Shown here: one piece after another, positions 12,901 through 23,077 of the stretch
Position numbering within the stretch: position 1 is the first letter of the stretch
Layout of the letters: every line of letters begins with the position of its first letter
The notes under the pieces: model-generated
Told to the model about the DNA's origin: nothing
Databases searched by the model: none
Seen by the model: the letters and a program-made list of their open reading frames with translations, nothing else
Assembly (NCBI GenBank): GCA_039545355.1
Contig: BCJJ01000014.1
Location: forward strand, 933,914-997,913
Source: Trichosporon coremiiforme
Lineage: Eukaryota; Basidiomycota; Tremellomycetes; Trichosporonales; Trichosporonaceae
Direction of reading: 5' to 3'
DNA: 64,000 bases
Made by a program: the position numbers and the translations under genes

Positions 12901-15900
12901 TGCTGTGCGCAGAAGTCGCCTACGGCCTGCGGTTGGCTCACTCAGGATCCGAAACTTACGTACTTACGTAGTTCCTCATGCTTCCGGGTGTTGTTTCCAT
13001 TATGAACAGGGTTTAAGCTGCGCGCGAGGACCTGGGCGGTGCTCGCTGTTCGGAGAGCCTCGTATCACCGCGTGCACACCAGTGCAACCAAGCTTTGCAA
13101 AGTTGAAGCTGGAAATGGAACCGCATGCATCTGCAAACTGCGGCGCGGTTCTTTTTCTGGCAGAGCGTTCACCTGGCTGTGGATCTTGCACAGCCCTTCT
13201 CGCTATCAGTGAACGAAACGGGGTCACTATGTGTGTTGAAACGTCGTGCGAATTGTCTGGCCAGCATTGCTTCCCCTCCTTGGAACACTGGTCGAAGGGA
13301 TGCGGAACTCACCGCTCTCAGATTCGCATCGCTCTTTCGCGCTTCGCATCTCGGCTTCGCAACTCGCTCTCTGGCTCGCTCTGGCCCGCTCGCCGCAGTA
13401 CCCAGGGAGCCCAGTACGTCACGGCGCGGTCGCCGATGCATCCTGCTCGGGACAAGTGGGACGGCATGGGAAGGGCGAGCGTGAGGGACGTCAGGGCCGG
13501 GATGCGACGATCATTCAACCCCCTCGTACCCATCTAACCCCCGTGCGTGGGCGAGAGCGTAGTGGGCCAAGCAGAGTCGGCAGCGCTCAATCTGCGCAGG
13601 AAGGCGCCGCTTGGCAGGTATTCAATCTGCGGCACCCGGAGATGCGGGTATGGGCCGTTTCGATTCCAGCCAGTCACATCAGTTCGTGTGTCGCAGCCTT
13701 CGCAGCTCGTCGCGATCGCAATCGCACGCGCGCATATCCAAGCCAACCAGGATCATCCAGGGAAAGCTGGACCAACGTACCAAGGGCTTCTAGATTGTTC
13801 CCGCGTGCTCGCTGTTGCACCTGGTGCACCTGTTGTATCCGTTGCGACAGATGCCAAGGTCCGAGCTGCCCGGCATGCCTGGCGTACCCGGCGTCCTGGC
13901 ACCGCGATGCGCAATAAGGTTGCGTGGGACAATGGAATCCCTGAATGCGTCCAGGTGCTGGTTGCTGCCGCAGCGCCGCACACCGCACCCCCGCAACCGC
14001 GCGAGGACTAGGACAGCCATGGCGACATCGCGAAACATGGAACAGACCGGGGTGGCCGGAGGGAGCGACGCCGGAGAGACCGGGGAAAGCAAGTCGAGGG
14101 AGACAAGGGAGACAAGGGACGTCTCGTACCGACGTACCGTACCGACAATGGCGGGAATGAGAGAATGACTGTGCCCGACCTCTTGCGTGAAGACATGAGA
14201 CGTAGGTCTGGGCCGACCTGCAAGCGGGGACAGAGGGGGGCGAAGCATGCTGAAGCTCAAGCAAATGCGAGTATCAAGGAAGCTCGTCCAATTCAGTAGG
14301 CCAAAAAAAAGGAACGCTTGGACGCATACCCCGCAATCGCGCGCAATCGCAAGACACACCGGATGCACTGTAGTGCGGCTTATCGCGCCTGATCGCGCGG
14401 TTCTCAATCCAAAGGCGTCGTGAGGCGTTCATACTCGCGGACTGTGCGCTCGTTCCGTCTCGCAAGCCGGCAAGCCGCTGCGCCCCCCGCGCCCCTCCGC
14501 GCCGGATACGCCGGGTGCGCCCTCCGTGGTGTGCATGTCTGATTGTCTGGTGGTCTTTTCCTGCCAGCCAATGTGGCGCGCACCTTCCTGTTCGCCTTAG
14601 GACAGAGGGATCAGACTTAAAAAGAGATTAGCGCCAGGCGGTTGGCCGGTGGGTCTAGCTTAGCGCGTCGCAGCAGTCGCATATGGCGTAAATCAGGCGC
14701 TTCATCTGCAGGCACATCTTAGTGTGTCCTGCGGAATGGCGGTTATGGCGGTAATTGGCACGGATAGAGTCTAGAGTGATAGGCCGTGGGTGGGGGACCC
14801 GCGGCAGACTGACGAGGTGAGGACTCATGTGCCGAGTGGCAGAGGAGATGCGTCTCAGACATGAATCAGCCCATGATACGCGCCTAAGCCTGAGCCTGCG
14901 CCTGCGCCTAGGTACAAGCGCCTACGCCCACGCACAATCAAAATGCGAAACCCCTACGCCCTAATCGCACGTTGTAATCGGAACGGTGCCATGGTACGGC
15001 ACTGATGCGCTGAAGCAACTGAATGCAATCGCAGCTGGGATCCAATCGCATGGCGGCATGGCAGCAGGGGCACCTTGCTCGAGCTTGGGATGCGACCGCT
15101 TGCCCGGGCCCGTGTCTGGAACAAAGGAAAGGATGACTGGCCGGCCAGACCGGCGAGCTTGTCTGCAGAAGTGGGCGCTGAATCGCAATGCGAGCGAGCG
15201 AGAAATGAAGGGCATGCTGCAGCAGCCCGGCAGGCTTGCAGGCTCGTCGCATCTCCCATGGCCCATGGCATGCGCAAAAGAAGGCCAATGGCCTGCGGGC
15301 AGTGAGGGCAGTCGGGGGCGGTCGCGCGGGCGGGGCGTGTCGCCCGTTCACACTGGCGCACACTGGAGAGTATCTTGGGACCGTTCACGAGCCGCACCGT
15401 GCCCACGCCATGCCACGCCATGCCTTTGCCAGTGAAAAAGGTCCTTTTTTCGCGCGTGCCGTGCCCAGTCGCCCAGTCGCCCAGTCGTGCCCAGTAACTC
15501 TGGCCCAGCCCTGGGCTTTTTCGCTCTGGCCCAGCTGTGACACTGCCTCCCTGCGACTCAGGGTCCGCGCCCTGGCTCCGCGCTCAGACGCTCCCCGATC
15601 TCTCCCACAGCCCGCACATCGCATCTTCCCCTCCCTTTCCTTGGCCCCCGTGCCCGTCTGCGTGCCAGTGCTGTGCACCATCTCCTCGCCACGTCAACCC
15701 CTTATAACCACACACATAAGCGTCTCCCCCGACTTTCCCACCACCACCAAACACACCAGACTCTAGACACTGCACAAGACTCACGCTCGACTTTTGATAC
15801 CTGACACGACCTCATACCCATTTCCACTTCTTCTCTCTTCTTCTATAGCATAACAATTCAACCCCCCCCCCGGCCAATCAACTCGCCGGCTCACCTCCAT

Positions 15901-16000
15901 CAACAAGACACCCCCCACGCCTAGTAACGACATCTCCCCTCCACCGAACGACCAACTCACACTCTCCTAGCCCTTAGCCCCCCCCCTTATCGCGACAACA
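9951..16000. other. Gene-free 6-kb stretch between INO80 and the bZIP gene
   Basis: I see no supportable protein gene or tRNA here. Open frames of up to 230 codons occur on both strands, but none shows a domain, coding-type third-position bias or splice sites joining to a longer product. Minor structure: five near-copies of CCTGAG within about 90 bases (11236-11330), a GCCTGC/GCGCCTA-rich patch near 14880-14930, and a pyrimidine-rich leader with a C run near 15860 just before the bZIP start. The last 400 bases probably contain the promoter and 5' leader of that gene. A hydrophobic C-terminal-looking frame lies at 9979-10110 on the minus strand, but no start or exon could be tied to it. Confidence 0.5.
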
Positions 16001-17424
16001 ATGACCAACGCCGTCGCTTCCTCTCCCTCGACCTCAAAACGCCCGGCAGGCGCCGCCCCCGCTGGCAGCCCCGCTGCTAAGCGGGCAAACACCGCCAAGA
16101 AGCCGGAGACGGACGAGGTCTCGACCCCCGCCCCCGAGGGAGAGCACGACGACGATAATGGAGAGGCCAAGGTGCCGGAGGAGGAGATGGACGAGGAGGC
16201 CCGAGCAAAGGCGGCCCGTCGCGAGGCTAGGGTGAGTCGCCGCCGTACCGTGTGAAAGACTACTCCTGCTGACCGACACTAGACGATTCGAAACCGCGAG
16301 TCTGCTCAGCGTTCCCGAAACCAGCGCAAGGCTCACCTCGCCTGGCTCGAGGCCCGTGTCGTCGAGCTCGAGGCTGAGAACCGTGCTCTGCGCACCGGAT
16401 CCGCGCCCTCGTCACCGGCAAAGACCCGCGAGTCTAGCCCCGCCAACAGTGTCCTTTCGCTGGCGTCGGACCTGGGCATCCCGCCCGAGATCGTCACCGC
16501 TGGCGGTGGCGTGAACCTCGCCACCGTTGCACCGCCCCCGGCCCATGTCCTCGAGGACATCAAGCCTTCCATCGACCCCACCGCCCCTCCCGCCATGCCC
16601 GAGTTCCCGACGCCCGACCTCGCTGCTCAGTCTGCGCCCCTCCCCGGCCACGAGCAGGACGTCCGCGCCGAGAACGCTCACCTCCGCTGGCGCGTGGGCA
16701 TGCTTGAGAACATTGTCAAGCAGGCCGCCACCTTCTTCTCGTCCTACAACCAACTGGCTGGCCAGCCCGCCCCCGTCGCGCCCAACGGCATGGTCGGCAC
16801 TCCCATCTCGTCGCCCGCCCCCGGCATGGACGCTACCCTCTCGCCTCCCCTCTTCCCCGCGCACCCCCGTGAGGCCGTCAAGTCGCCCCTCCGTCTCCAG
16901 ACTCAGCTCGTGAACGCGGCCCACCACAATGTCCTTCCTAACCCTACTTCGTCTGATTCGTCCTTCATTGACCTTTCAAACCCTGTCGCTCGCCATCCAG
17001 CAGTGATGGCGACCTCGCCGGCAGTCTCTTCCAAGAGGCGCGGCCAGGCCCTGCAGCGGGCGACGGGCTCTTTGACCGGAATCAACTGGGACTCGCCAGC
17101 GAACAGGCAGCGGTTGGACGTGGTGGCCAAGGTGATCGTGCAACTGGCTCGACTTCGGGGATGGGCCTCGGCATCTCCGCGCCCGTCTCGAACCAGGGCA
17201 CCTCAGGCCAGGTTCAAAATGGCGCTCAACAGGCGCAGGACGGCTGGTTCCCTGAGGGCACTCAGGCGACTCAATGGGACGAGGAGATGAACGACCTCCT
17301 GGAGACGCTCGAGAGCTCCAGGCCCGAGGGCGTCGCCCCTGTCGTTCCCGGTGGTGGTGCTGTCGGTGTTGCGCCTGTGACTGGCGAGGAGTGGGCCTGG
17401 GAGGCGACGATGGTCGAGCTTTAG
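16001..17424 (+). CDS. HXL1: HAC1/XBP1-type bZIP transcription factor of the unfolded protein response (HXL1-like)
   Basis: Predicted nuclear activator of ER-stress genes, controlled by Ire1 cleavage of its mRNA. Exon 1 is 16001-16231; a 51-nt spliceosomal intron lies inside the basic region; exon 2 starts at 16283. The bZIP spans about residues 68-114: basic part RNRESAQRSRNQRK, with the N-x3-(A)Q-x-(S/A)R spacing of XBP1, followed by a Leu/Val heptad segment (AHLAWLEARVVELEAENRAL). Read straight through, the frame ends at 17290 with a basic tail (412 residues). Removing 17001-17053 moves it into another frame that stays open to 17424 and gives 439 residues with an acidic, Trp-containing tail (DEEMNDLLETLE, EEWAWEATMVEL). 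Both ends of that segment carry CNG|CAG Ire1 motifs, and the first sits in a perfect hairpin. This swap of C-termini is the hallmark of HAC1, XBP1, cib1 and HXL1. The bZIP alone would be less specific; the intron decides the call. Confidence 0.87.
16990..17012 (+). promoter_or_regulatory. Ire1 5' cleavage hairpin in the bZIP mRNA
   Basis: Bases 16990-16997 (TCGCCATC) pair perfectly with 17005-17012 (GATGGCGA), closing a 7-nt loop CAGCAGT. The predicted cut lies after the third loop base (G17000), matching the CNG|NNG loop consensus of HAC1/XBP1 splice sites. Confidence 0.85.
17001..17053 (+). other. Unconventional (Ire1-type, non-spliceosomal) 53-nt intron
   Basis: The segment begins with CAGTG and lacks GT/AG ends. 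It is 53 nt long, so its removal shifts frame by one, as do the reported 26-nt XBP1, 56-nt HXL1 and 65-nt cib1 introns (all 3n+2). The joined codon is G+CA, and the new frame runs without a stop to 17424. Confidence 0.82.
17048..17061 (+). promoter_or_regulatory. Ire1 3' cleavage site with short hairpin
   Basis: CTGCAGC at 17051-17057 is identical to the loop of the human XBP1 3' site, with the cut expected after G17053. The hairpin is weaker than at the 5' site: GCCC (17048-17051) pairs with GGGC (17058-17061), or only CC/GG close a strict 7-nt loop. The position is supported chiefly by the loop motif and by exact frame agreement. Confidence 0.72.
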
Positions 17425-19019
17425 AAAGACGATCTCGCGACTCTTGAAGAGAAGAAATCGAAGTGTATGAGGGACATCAGAAGAAACATCAAAACATATC
17501 ACTACTCCAACCCGACTTAATCGACGCTCGCTAAGAGCTGATTGTGTTTTTTACCATCCTCGACTTGGCAGCATCCTCGATGCTCATCAGGCTGTTCTCT
17601 TTTTTGATCCTCTGTAAGTGTGACGTTAAAGATCCCCCCCTTGTTGTTCAGAGAGAGGTACGGAGTGCGGCAAGGCTGCTTCTCGCTCTTTCACCCCTTT
17701 GTTCACGAAACCCGCTCCACTGCGCTTGTCTTTTGGCAGCGCGTGAGCTCCTTGTGGTGTCGCATCACCTGTGGCTTTTGCCATCGGCCGAATCGACGAA
17801 CCGTCGAGCCAAGCAGGACCGCTGTTACCATAGCCGACCCCCAGTCTCCGCAGCACACCCGCTCGCCTTCGAGGCTTGAGCCGTGAGCGCGTGAGCGGGG
17901 TTGAGAGCTTACAGCGCTTCGAGCTAGCTCGACGTCTTCGGCGATTCGCGTCGTGACAGAAGCCACGGTGAGCGCCCCGAGGGCCCACGCCTCCAGGGAT
18001 GGCCAGCCGAGTTGGTCAGTGGACGAAGGCGGCGAGGGACGAGAACCATCTTACCGCGCGTCGTCCGATCCAGCAACTGTGATCCAGTCGCACATACACG
18101 GTCCGAACACGTCTGTACAAGTCGACGTTTATCCAACATCCCCAGGGTTGGACAGCCCCTCCCCCAGCGGGAGCCGCTGCAGTGACTATTCATTCCATAG
18201 ACAAACCCAGTATAGATAGACCAAAAACGGCCCACTTGTAGCTAGTTATACATGCAAAATCGGCGGTACGCCCCGAGAGCAGACTACTCCTGCTGCACTC
18301 TAGCTTCACCGACTTGCGCTGCTTCACGACTAGCGACTCGTGGGAGTAGTTTCGGCCCACATCCCCGGCGCCTCGGCGCTACCCCAATCTGATAAGATTA
18401 GACCCCGGCCGAAGGTCGAAGCTGGTCGAAAGATCGAGTGGCTGCGCATCTACGCAAGAGGCGCGGTGCGAGGCCGGGGCAGTGCTTGGCGCTGCGTCGG
18501 GCCCGGTCCTCATGACTGCGAGGGTGCTCGCATGCTCGCAGGAGAGGGAGCGAGGGGCATTGAGAGTTTGGGAGCCTGGGAGGCGTCTGGGAAGGGTTGG
18601 GGTCAGGAGAATCAGGGCCGATCATGGTGGCTGCAGGGAAAGAGGAGGTGGGGGAGCGACCGTGAAAGGAGGGCGTTCATACACCCATGCAGGCCATGCA
18701 TGCGCGCATGCGATGCGATGCGCAGCCGGCGACTTGGGCGGCTAGGGCGACAGCAGACCTCAAACGTCAGTGGGCGGTAGCAGCGAATTGGTTCGACCGA
18801 CTCGATGCTGTCCGGTAATAACCTGACCGGCTGCATGGTGCAGACATGCAGGTTGGGCAGAATGCACCACGAACCCCATGATGGTCCAACCCGATCAGTT
18901 GCTGCAGCTGCAGGTTGCATGCTGCGTGCTGCAGCTCGTCTTCCTTTTTTGCCAGTCGACGACCCGGTCGCCTACTCATGATCAAGCTTGCCCTTGCTTG
19001 GCGCCGTACAAGTCCTGGC
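17425..19019. other. Intergenic region without a recognised gene
   Basis: About 1.6 kb after the bZIP stop. The first 200 bases are likely its 3' UTR and T-rich terminator region. Several short open frames occur on both strands, but none has a domain or plausible splice structure. Nothing else is supported. Confidence 0.5.
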
Positions 19020-19490
19020 AGGCGCTTTCCCACGGTGTAAAAGTCCTAGCTGGTCCTAAGCTAGGACGACTAGGACCGGGGTTGGTGGACGCCCTTTGCA
19101 GTTTCAACATTTCCCACGGCTGGGAAGTCCTAATCTGTCCTCGCTAGGACTCGAGGTTGGAGGAAGTCTTTCGCAGTCTCAACCTTTCCCACGGTGGAAT
19201 TGCTTAGCCTGTCCCCACTAGGACTCGAGGTTGGAGGATGTCCTTCGCAGTTTCAAGGTTTCCCACGGTTGAAAAGTCCTAGCTTGTCCCCACTAGGACT
19301 CGAGGTTGGAGGATGTCCTTCGCAGTTTCAACCTTTCCCACGGGGGAAATACATTAGCCTGTCCTAGCCCGTCCTAATCTAGGACCAGAGTAGAGGTTTC
19401 CCACGGTGCTTCGGTCCTAGATAGTCCTAACCCAGGACTCGCGGTCGGAGAACGTCTTTCGCAGTTTCAAGGTTTCCCACGGTGCATGGT
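19020..19490. repeat. Minisatellite, ~75-bp unit, about six copies
   Basis: TTTCCCACGG recurs near 19026, 19110, 19185, 19259, 19334, 19396 and 19472, giving spacings of about 62-84, mostly 74-76. Each unit also carries GTCCTAG...CTAGGACTCGAGGTTGGAG and a 'CTTTCGCAGTTTCAA' segment. The GTCCTAG/CTAGGAC pairs make each unit partly palindromic. Copies have diverged by scattered substitutions, so the array is not recent. Confidence 0.9.
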
Positions 19491-19720
19491 GCCTCATCTT
19501 GTCACTCTCCTCACCACGCCATTTCTGCGACCGCGTTGTTGCAACTCCCGTGCATCCAAGTACTGACATACGGCAACCGACTAAGAAGGGAGCCCGCAGA
19601 TGAAAGGTTATGCTTGCCTGTCGAACCAAGATCCATGCATCTCACACGCTCTCGCACCCTCGCACCCGCGCCGCCGGCGCCGAGGCGCGGCGCCGATCTC
19701 CCTGACATCAGCAACATCCA

Positions 19721-19805
19721 GGCCACTTAGCTCAGTTGGTTAGAGCGTATGCTTAACACGCGAGTCTTACGCATAAGGTCGGCGGTTCGACCCCGCCAGA
19801 GGTCA
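19721..19805 (+). tRNA. tRNA-Val (anticodon AAC), with 11-nt intron
   Basis: D-arm GCTC...GAGC; anticodon stem TATGC/GCATA enclosing TTAACA, an 11-nt intron and C; T-arm GGCGG-TTCGACC-CCGCC; discriminator A. The mature loop TTAACAC is the same as in yeast tRNA-Val(AAC). The acceptor stem has an A-A mismatch at pair 5-68, which the second copy shares. A T-rich terminator (TTCTTTT) follows. Confidence 0.92.
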
Positions 19806-20272
19806 TTCTTTTGGCTCTCTGTCGTTCCACATGGACACATGCAAGTCTCAGGAAGCGCCAGAGATGTGCTGAGAAGGAGAAGACGTAGGGGGAGCGAAAG
19901 GGTTGGCGGACGGGAATGGAGGACAGTCCCCACTGGTCCATGGCTGTACATCGCTCATACCAATCTGAACGATATATCTGCTGGTACTGCTGCTGCGTCC
20001 GATGCGCCTCCTGCAGCTATTCCTAGCTAGAAGCCTCCGTTAAGCCATAGAGGATGGTAAAGCTCTTCCCCATCCTCACCTGTGATGCACCCCAGGCGCC
20101 TTTCAAAACAACCGATCATCCCCCGTTCCCTGCGGTATTCCAATGTCTCCTGTAAGCAGTGCGCACTATCAACCTGTCTCGAGGTCCCGCAGGTCCTATC
20201 CGTGCAAAGAGAGTGCTCGCACCGGCGGCGCCGCCGGCGTGAGCCTCCACTCGCTGACGTGAACATCTCTTC

Positions 20273-20358
20273 GGCCACTTAGCTCAGTTGGTTAGAGCGT
20301 ATGCTTAACATCTGCCTTGTCACGCATAAGGTCGGCGGTTCGACCCCGCCAGAGGTCA
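20273..20358 (+). tRNA. tRNA-Val (anticodon AAC), with 12-nt intron
   Basis: The mature sequence is identical to the copy at 19721, including the A-A acceptor mismatch. The intron between positions 37 and 38 differs completely (TCTGCCTTGTCA). A GTTTTT terminator follows. Confidence 0.92.
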
Positions 20359-20933
20359 TGTTTTTGGGCCTCTGACTGTCCATGCATGCGTGGAGAGGTG
20401 TCCGAGAGGTTGGAGGGTGGTTGAGAGTCAAGGAGGTGGGTGGTGGGTGACTGAGCGCCTGTGCGGAGGGCGAAGTGGTTTGACTGCTGGGTCGGTCTTG
20501 CGGAGATTACAATGTACTCAGCTCTTACGACAGCCTGGAAGCAGGGCACCGAGTGAGATAAGGGCTGAGAGGCTGACCATACGCCTTCATGGTGAATAGG
20601 GGCGAAAGCCCAATATTCAGAAGAGTTAAGATCCGCCACTCCCAGACGTAGGCAGCTGATGAGCCAGCCCTCCGTTCCTGCTTCGCTCTATTCACTGCCA
20701 AGTATGCAACCGACCCGTGACACCGCGCCGAGAGCATCCCAGAGCCACCCTCTGCACTTGCTGCACACTGGGGCTCAACAACAGACAAAGTGGAGGTCGC
20801 GGATCCAAAGCGGTCGCCAGGGTAAGGGTCACGACGTCTCCCCTGCACCACCCACCAACCAGATACCGCCACCCGTCCTCCGTCCAAAAACGATCCCTCC
20901 ACGCTCTCTGGAAGGTAGAAGCATGCAAAAGAG

Positions 20934-21012
20934 TACATCCAGGGGGAATCGAACCCCCACCGCATCCAATCGCTCGTGGCAAGGATGCATGATACCATTT
21001 CACCATAGATGT
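20934..21012 (-). tRNA. tRNA-Gly (anticodon GCC), with short intron
   Basis: The acceptor stem ACATCTA/TGGATGT pairs in all seven positions, including one T-G pair. The anticodon stem CATCC/GGATG encloses TTGCCA, an 8-nt insertion (CGAGCGAT) and T, which gives anticodon GCC with T33 and A37 in place. T-arm GGGGG-TTCGATT-CCCCC; discriminator A; TTTT follows on the minus strand. The D-arm GGTGAAATGGTATCA resembles yeast tRNA-Gly(GCC). Confidence 0.9.
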
Positions 21013-21813
21013 TGTGGCCGTACTCGGTTGAGAGGGAGGCGCGGCGATGATGATAAAGCTCCACAAGCTCTGCTTGGCCCGAAAACGGTCCATGTCTGTC
21101 CCTATAAGCCCGTGATCTTGAAAGCAGGACTTAAAATTACGAACCCTGTTGCCTCTCCGCATTTCTTCACGAACGTTGGAGCTTAAGCGTCTACCCGCGA
21201 CCAATTCCGATAATTCGCAAAATTCAACAATATTCTGAGAACTCAGACTCCTAGCAGGTCAGCGCGGGTGCTTCGGCTCCCACCAATGCTCCTGAACAGG
21301 TCCGCAGCATAGAGATGGCATTAGATGTATGCGCAAAGACTCTCAGCAGTATGTCGGAGTCCCACTTGGCTCTACTCCCCTGCGGTGGTAGTGTGTGTGG
21401 TTGGTACCCGACTGGGATTGGGTGCCACCGGGGATGAACTACCATTGTCGGTGCTACTGCATGCCTCAATACTACCGCTTTGACTGGCCGCCCCCCTGCA
21501 GCTTAACTTGGTGAGTGTGATGAACTTTCAGAGCCCAGAGATGAAATTGACGCATCGCCAATGCATCGATGCAACGAATGGAGGACGGCACACACGCACA
21601 GTGGTGGAACTCTCCCTCCCTTGTCCAACATCGACGTTCTACAAACGGTGCACACTGATGGGCAGAGCGAGCTTCGCAGCCTCGCATCATCGAAGCAGCT
21701 CATTTGGTGCATGTAGTCGCGACGACACGTCTCCATCGTCGCCCCTTCCACCACCGCTTCTCCAATCCCTATCCCTACCCCCTTCGATAACGTCGCCCGG
21801 CCAACACATCATC
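21013..21813. other. Intergenic region before the F-box-like array
   Basis: About 800 bases with no gene that I can support. The last ~100 bases are C/T-rich and probably form the leader of the first array gene. An in-frame ATG at 21508 would add 102 residues to that gene, but the added part has no similarity to its paralogues, so I treat it as leader. Confidence 0.5.
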
Positions 21814-22764
21814 ATGTCCAACGACGAGCGTGCCGCCCCTCGTAGACAGGTTCTCGACTCTAGCCTGTTCCCTCAAATTACTGACACCATCATCGACTTT
21901 GCACTCACTCGTTGCCTTCAAGCCCTGCGTGTTAACAAGGGTTTCCGCGACCTCATTGACTCTCACTTGGCGTACCACCTTGCGATCCACAAGCCTCGCG
22001 CTCAGGATGGCTGCCCACTAAACCGCTACGAGGTACTGTCGAACCGCGGTGTCGTAGCCCGGATCGACTTCACTCCCGAGACCACCCGCCTGATGACTGC
22101 AAGCTACTTCCGCTCGGCGCGCATCCTCGACATCTCCATTGCAGCCAGGTGGCCCTCGATGATGCCCGCCCTCGTACAGGCTTGCCCTGACGCCGCCTTC
22201 CGCTTCAATGAGCGTACCGATTTGCGTCACCTAGATTTCTGCAGTGCGACTGTCGTCATCTGGGGTGAGGAAACACCTACCACGTCTTCGGGGTTTCTGG
22301 CGTACGGGGTTGACGAGGTTAAGGGCATAGATACGCTTGTCATCCACCTTCGCGCTCCCGGGCGGCGTGACGACATGTTCGACCTGAGTGTCAAGCACCT
22401 CGTTCTCATCTTGCACCCGTGGGAGATCTCGATCACCGAGGCGATCATTCGCGACCAGTACGGTGTGTTCTGGGACTTCCTCTGGTCAGGCTTCGTCAAC
22501 CGCATCCCCATTACCGTGGTCTCCGTAGAGCCCGAGCCCCACGCGATTGTTCCCCAGTTCAACGAGTTTGACCTAGGCGAGAGTATGAAGGAAGTTCTGA
22601 GCATGCGCCGCCCGGAGTTGGGCCTTCCGGATGATTCGCCTTTTCCTCGTTTCCTCAACTTGAAGGAGTACGAGAGCGAGGTTGGTAACGACACGTACGA
22701 GATTCATGTGAACAGCGGGTTCATCCATCGTCCGCACAACACGGTCGTCAGGTACCGCGAGTAG
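21814..22764 (+). CDS. F-box-like paralogue 1 of tandem array, intact
   Basis: Encodes 316 residues without introns. The N-terminus (about residues 13-45) carries the array signature: a Phe-Pro dipeptide followed by an Ile-rich helix (LFPQITDTIIDFA), then CLQALRVNKGFRDLI, and YHLAIH near residue 55. In its siblings this reads FFPHIIDEIF...LLALRVNKEWRRRA, like a degenerate F-box (Leu-Pro helix, then 'L..R.VNK.WR'). The C-terminus has EYESEVGNDTYEIHV, the array's terminal motif. If the F-box reading is right, the protein would recruit a target to an SCF ubiquitin ligase, but the middle region has no LRR, WD40 or Kelch repeats. The start was set at ATG 21814 by matching the siblings. It is the most diverged member. 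Function unknown. Confidence 0.75.
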   Translation: MSNDERAAPRRQVLDSSLFPQITDTIIDFALTRCLQALRVNKGFRDLIDSHLAYHLAIHKPRAQDGCPLNRYEVLSNRGVVARIDFTPETTRLMTASYFRSARILDISIAARWPSMMPALVQACPDAAFRFNERTDLRHLDFCSATVVIWGEETPTTSSGFLAYGVDEVKGIDTLVIHLRAPGRRDDMFDLSVKHLVLILHPWEISITEAIIRDQYGVFWDFLWSGFVNRIPITVVSVEPEPHAIVPQFNEFDLGESMKEVLSMRRPELGLPDDSPFPRFLNLKEYESEVGNDTYEIHVNSGFIHRPHNTVVRYRE

Positions 22765-23077
22765 GGTGTCGTTCTGTTTTGATGATCGTTTATTCCGGTT
22801 GACTATTTTGTTGTACATGTAGATATTTTTCACAATGCATTGGGTGTAAGGAGGTACCTGTGATTGGCTTGGCAGCAGGTGGAAGACTACAGCAGACTGA
22901 ACGCATTGAACAAACGCAACTTGGAAGCTGGGCCGGGTGCAGGTTGTTCTGAACATTCTGGCCGAAACTGGGGGGCGCACGCCTCCACCACACCCGCTTG
23001 CCACCACCCAATGTTGACACTGCCCACACCGTCATCCGCCAGCCCAGCTCGTTCTGCACAACGAACGGCGTTGCACC

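Larger units (their letters stand above)
19665..20400 (+). repeat. Diverged tandem duplication of a tRNA-Val gene and its flanks
   Basis: Both tRNA-Val genes are preceded by CTCGCACC plus a GC-only palindromic stretch of GGCGCC/GCCGGC type, then a TGAC...AACATC segment ending just before the tRNA. Both are followed by a T-run, a CTCTG element and CCATG. The flanks are only partly similar, while the tRNA bodies outside the intron are identical, pointing to an old duplication under tRNA constraint. Confidence 0.65.

Noticed and set aside
12845..13537. 230-codon plus-strand open frame in the first gene desert
   Set aside because: Cys/Arg/Ser-rich translation with no domain or coding-type codon bias; overlaps other frames of similar length.
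19020..19490. CRISPR-like array
   Set aside because: Units are diverged tandem repeats without unique spacers, and the genome is eukaryotic.
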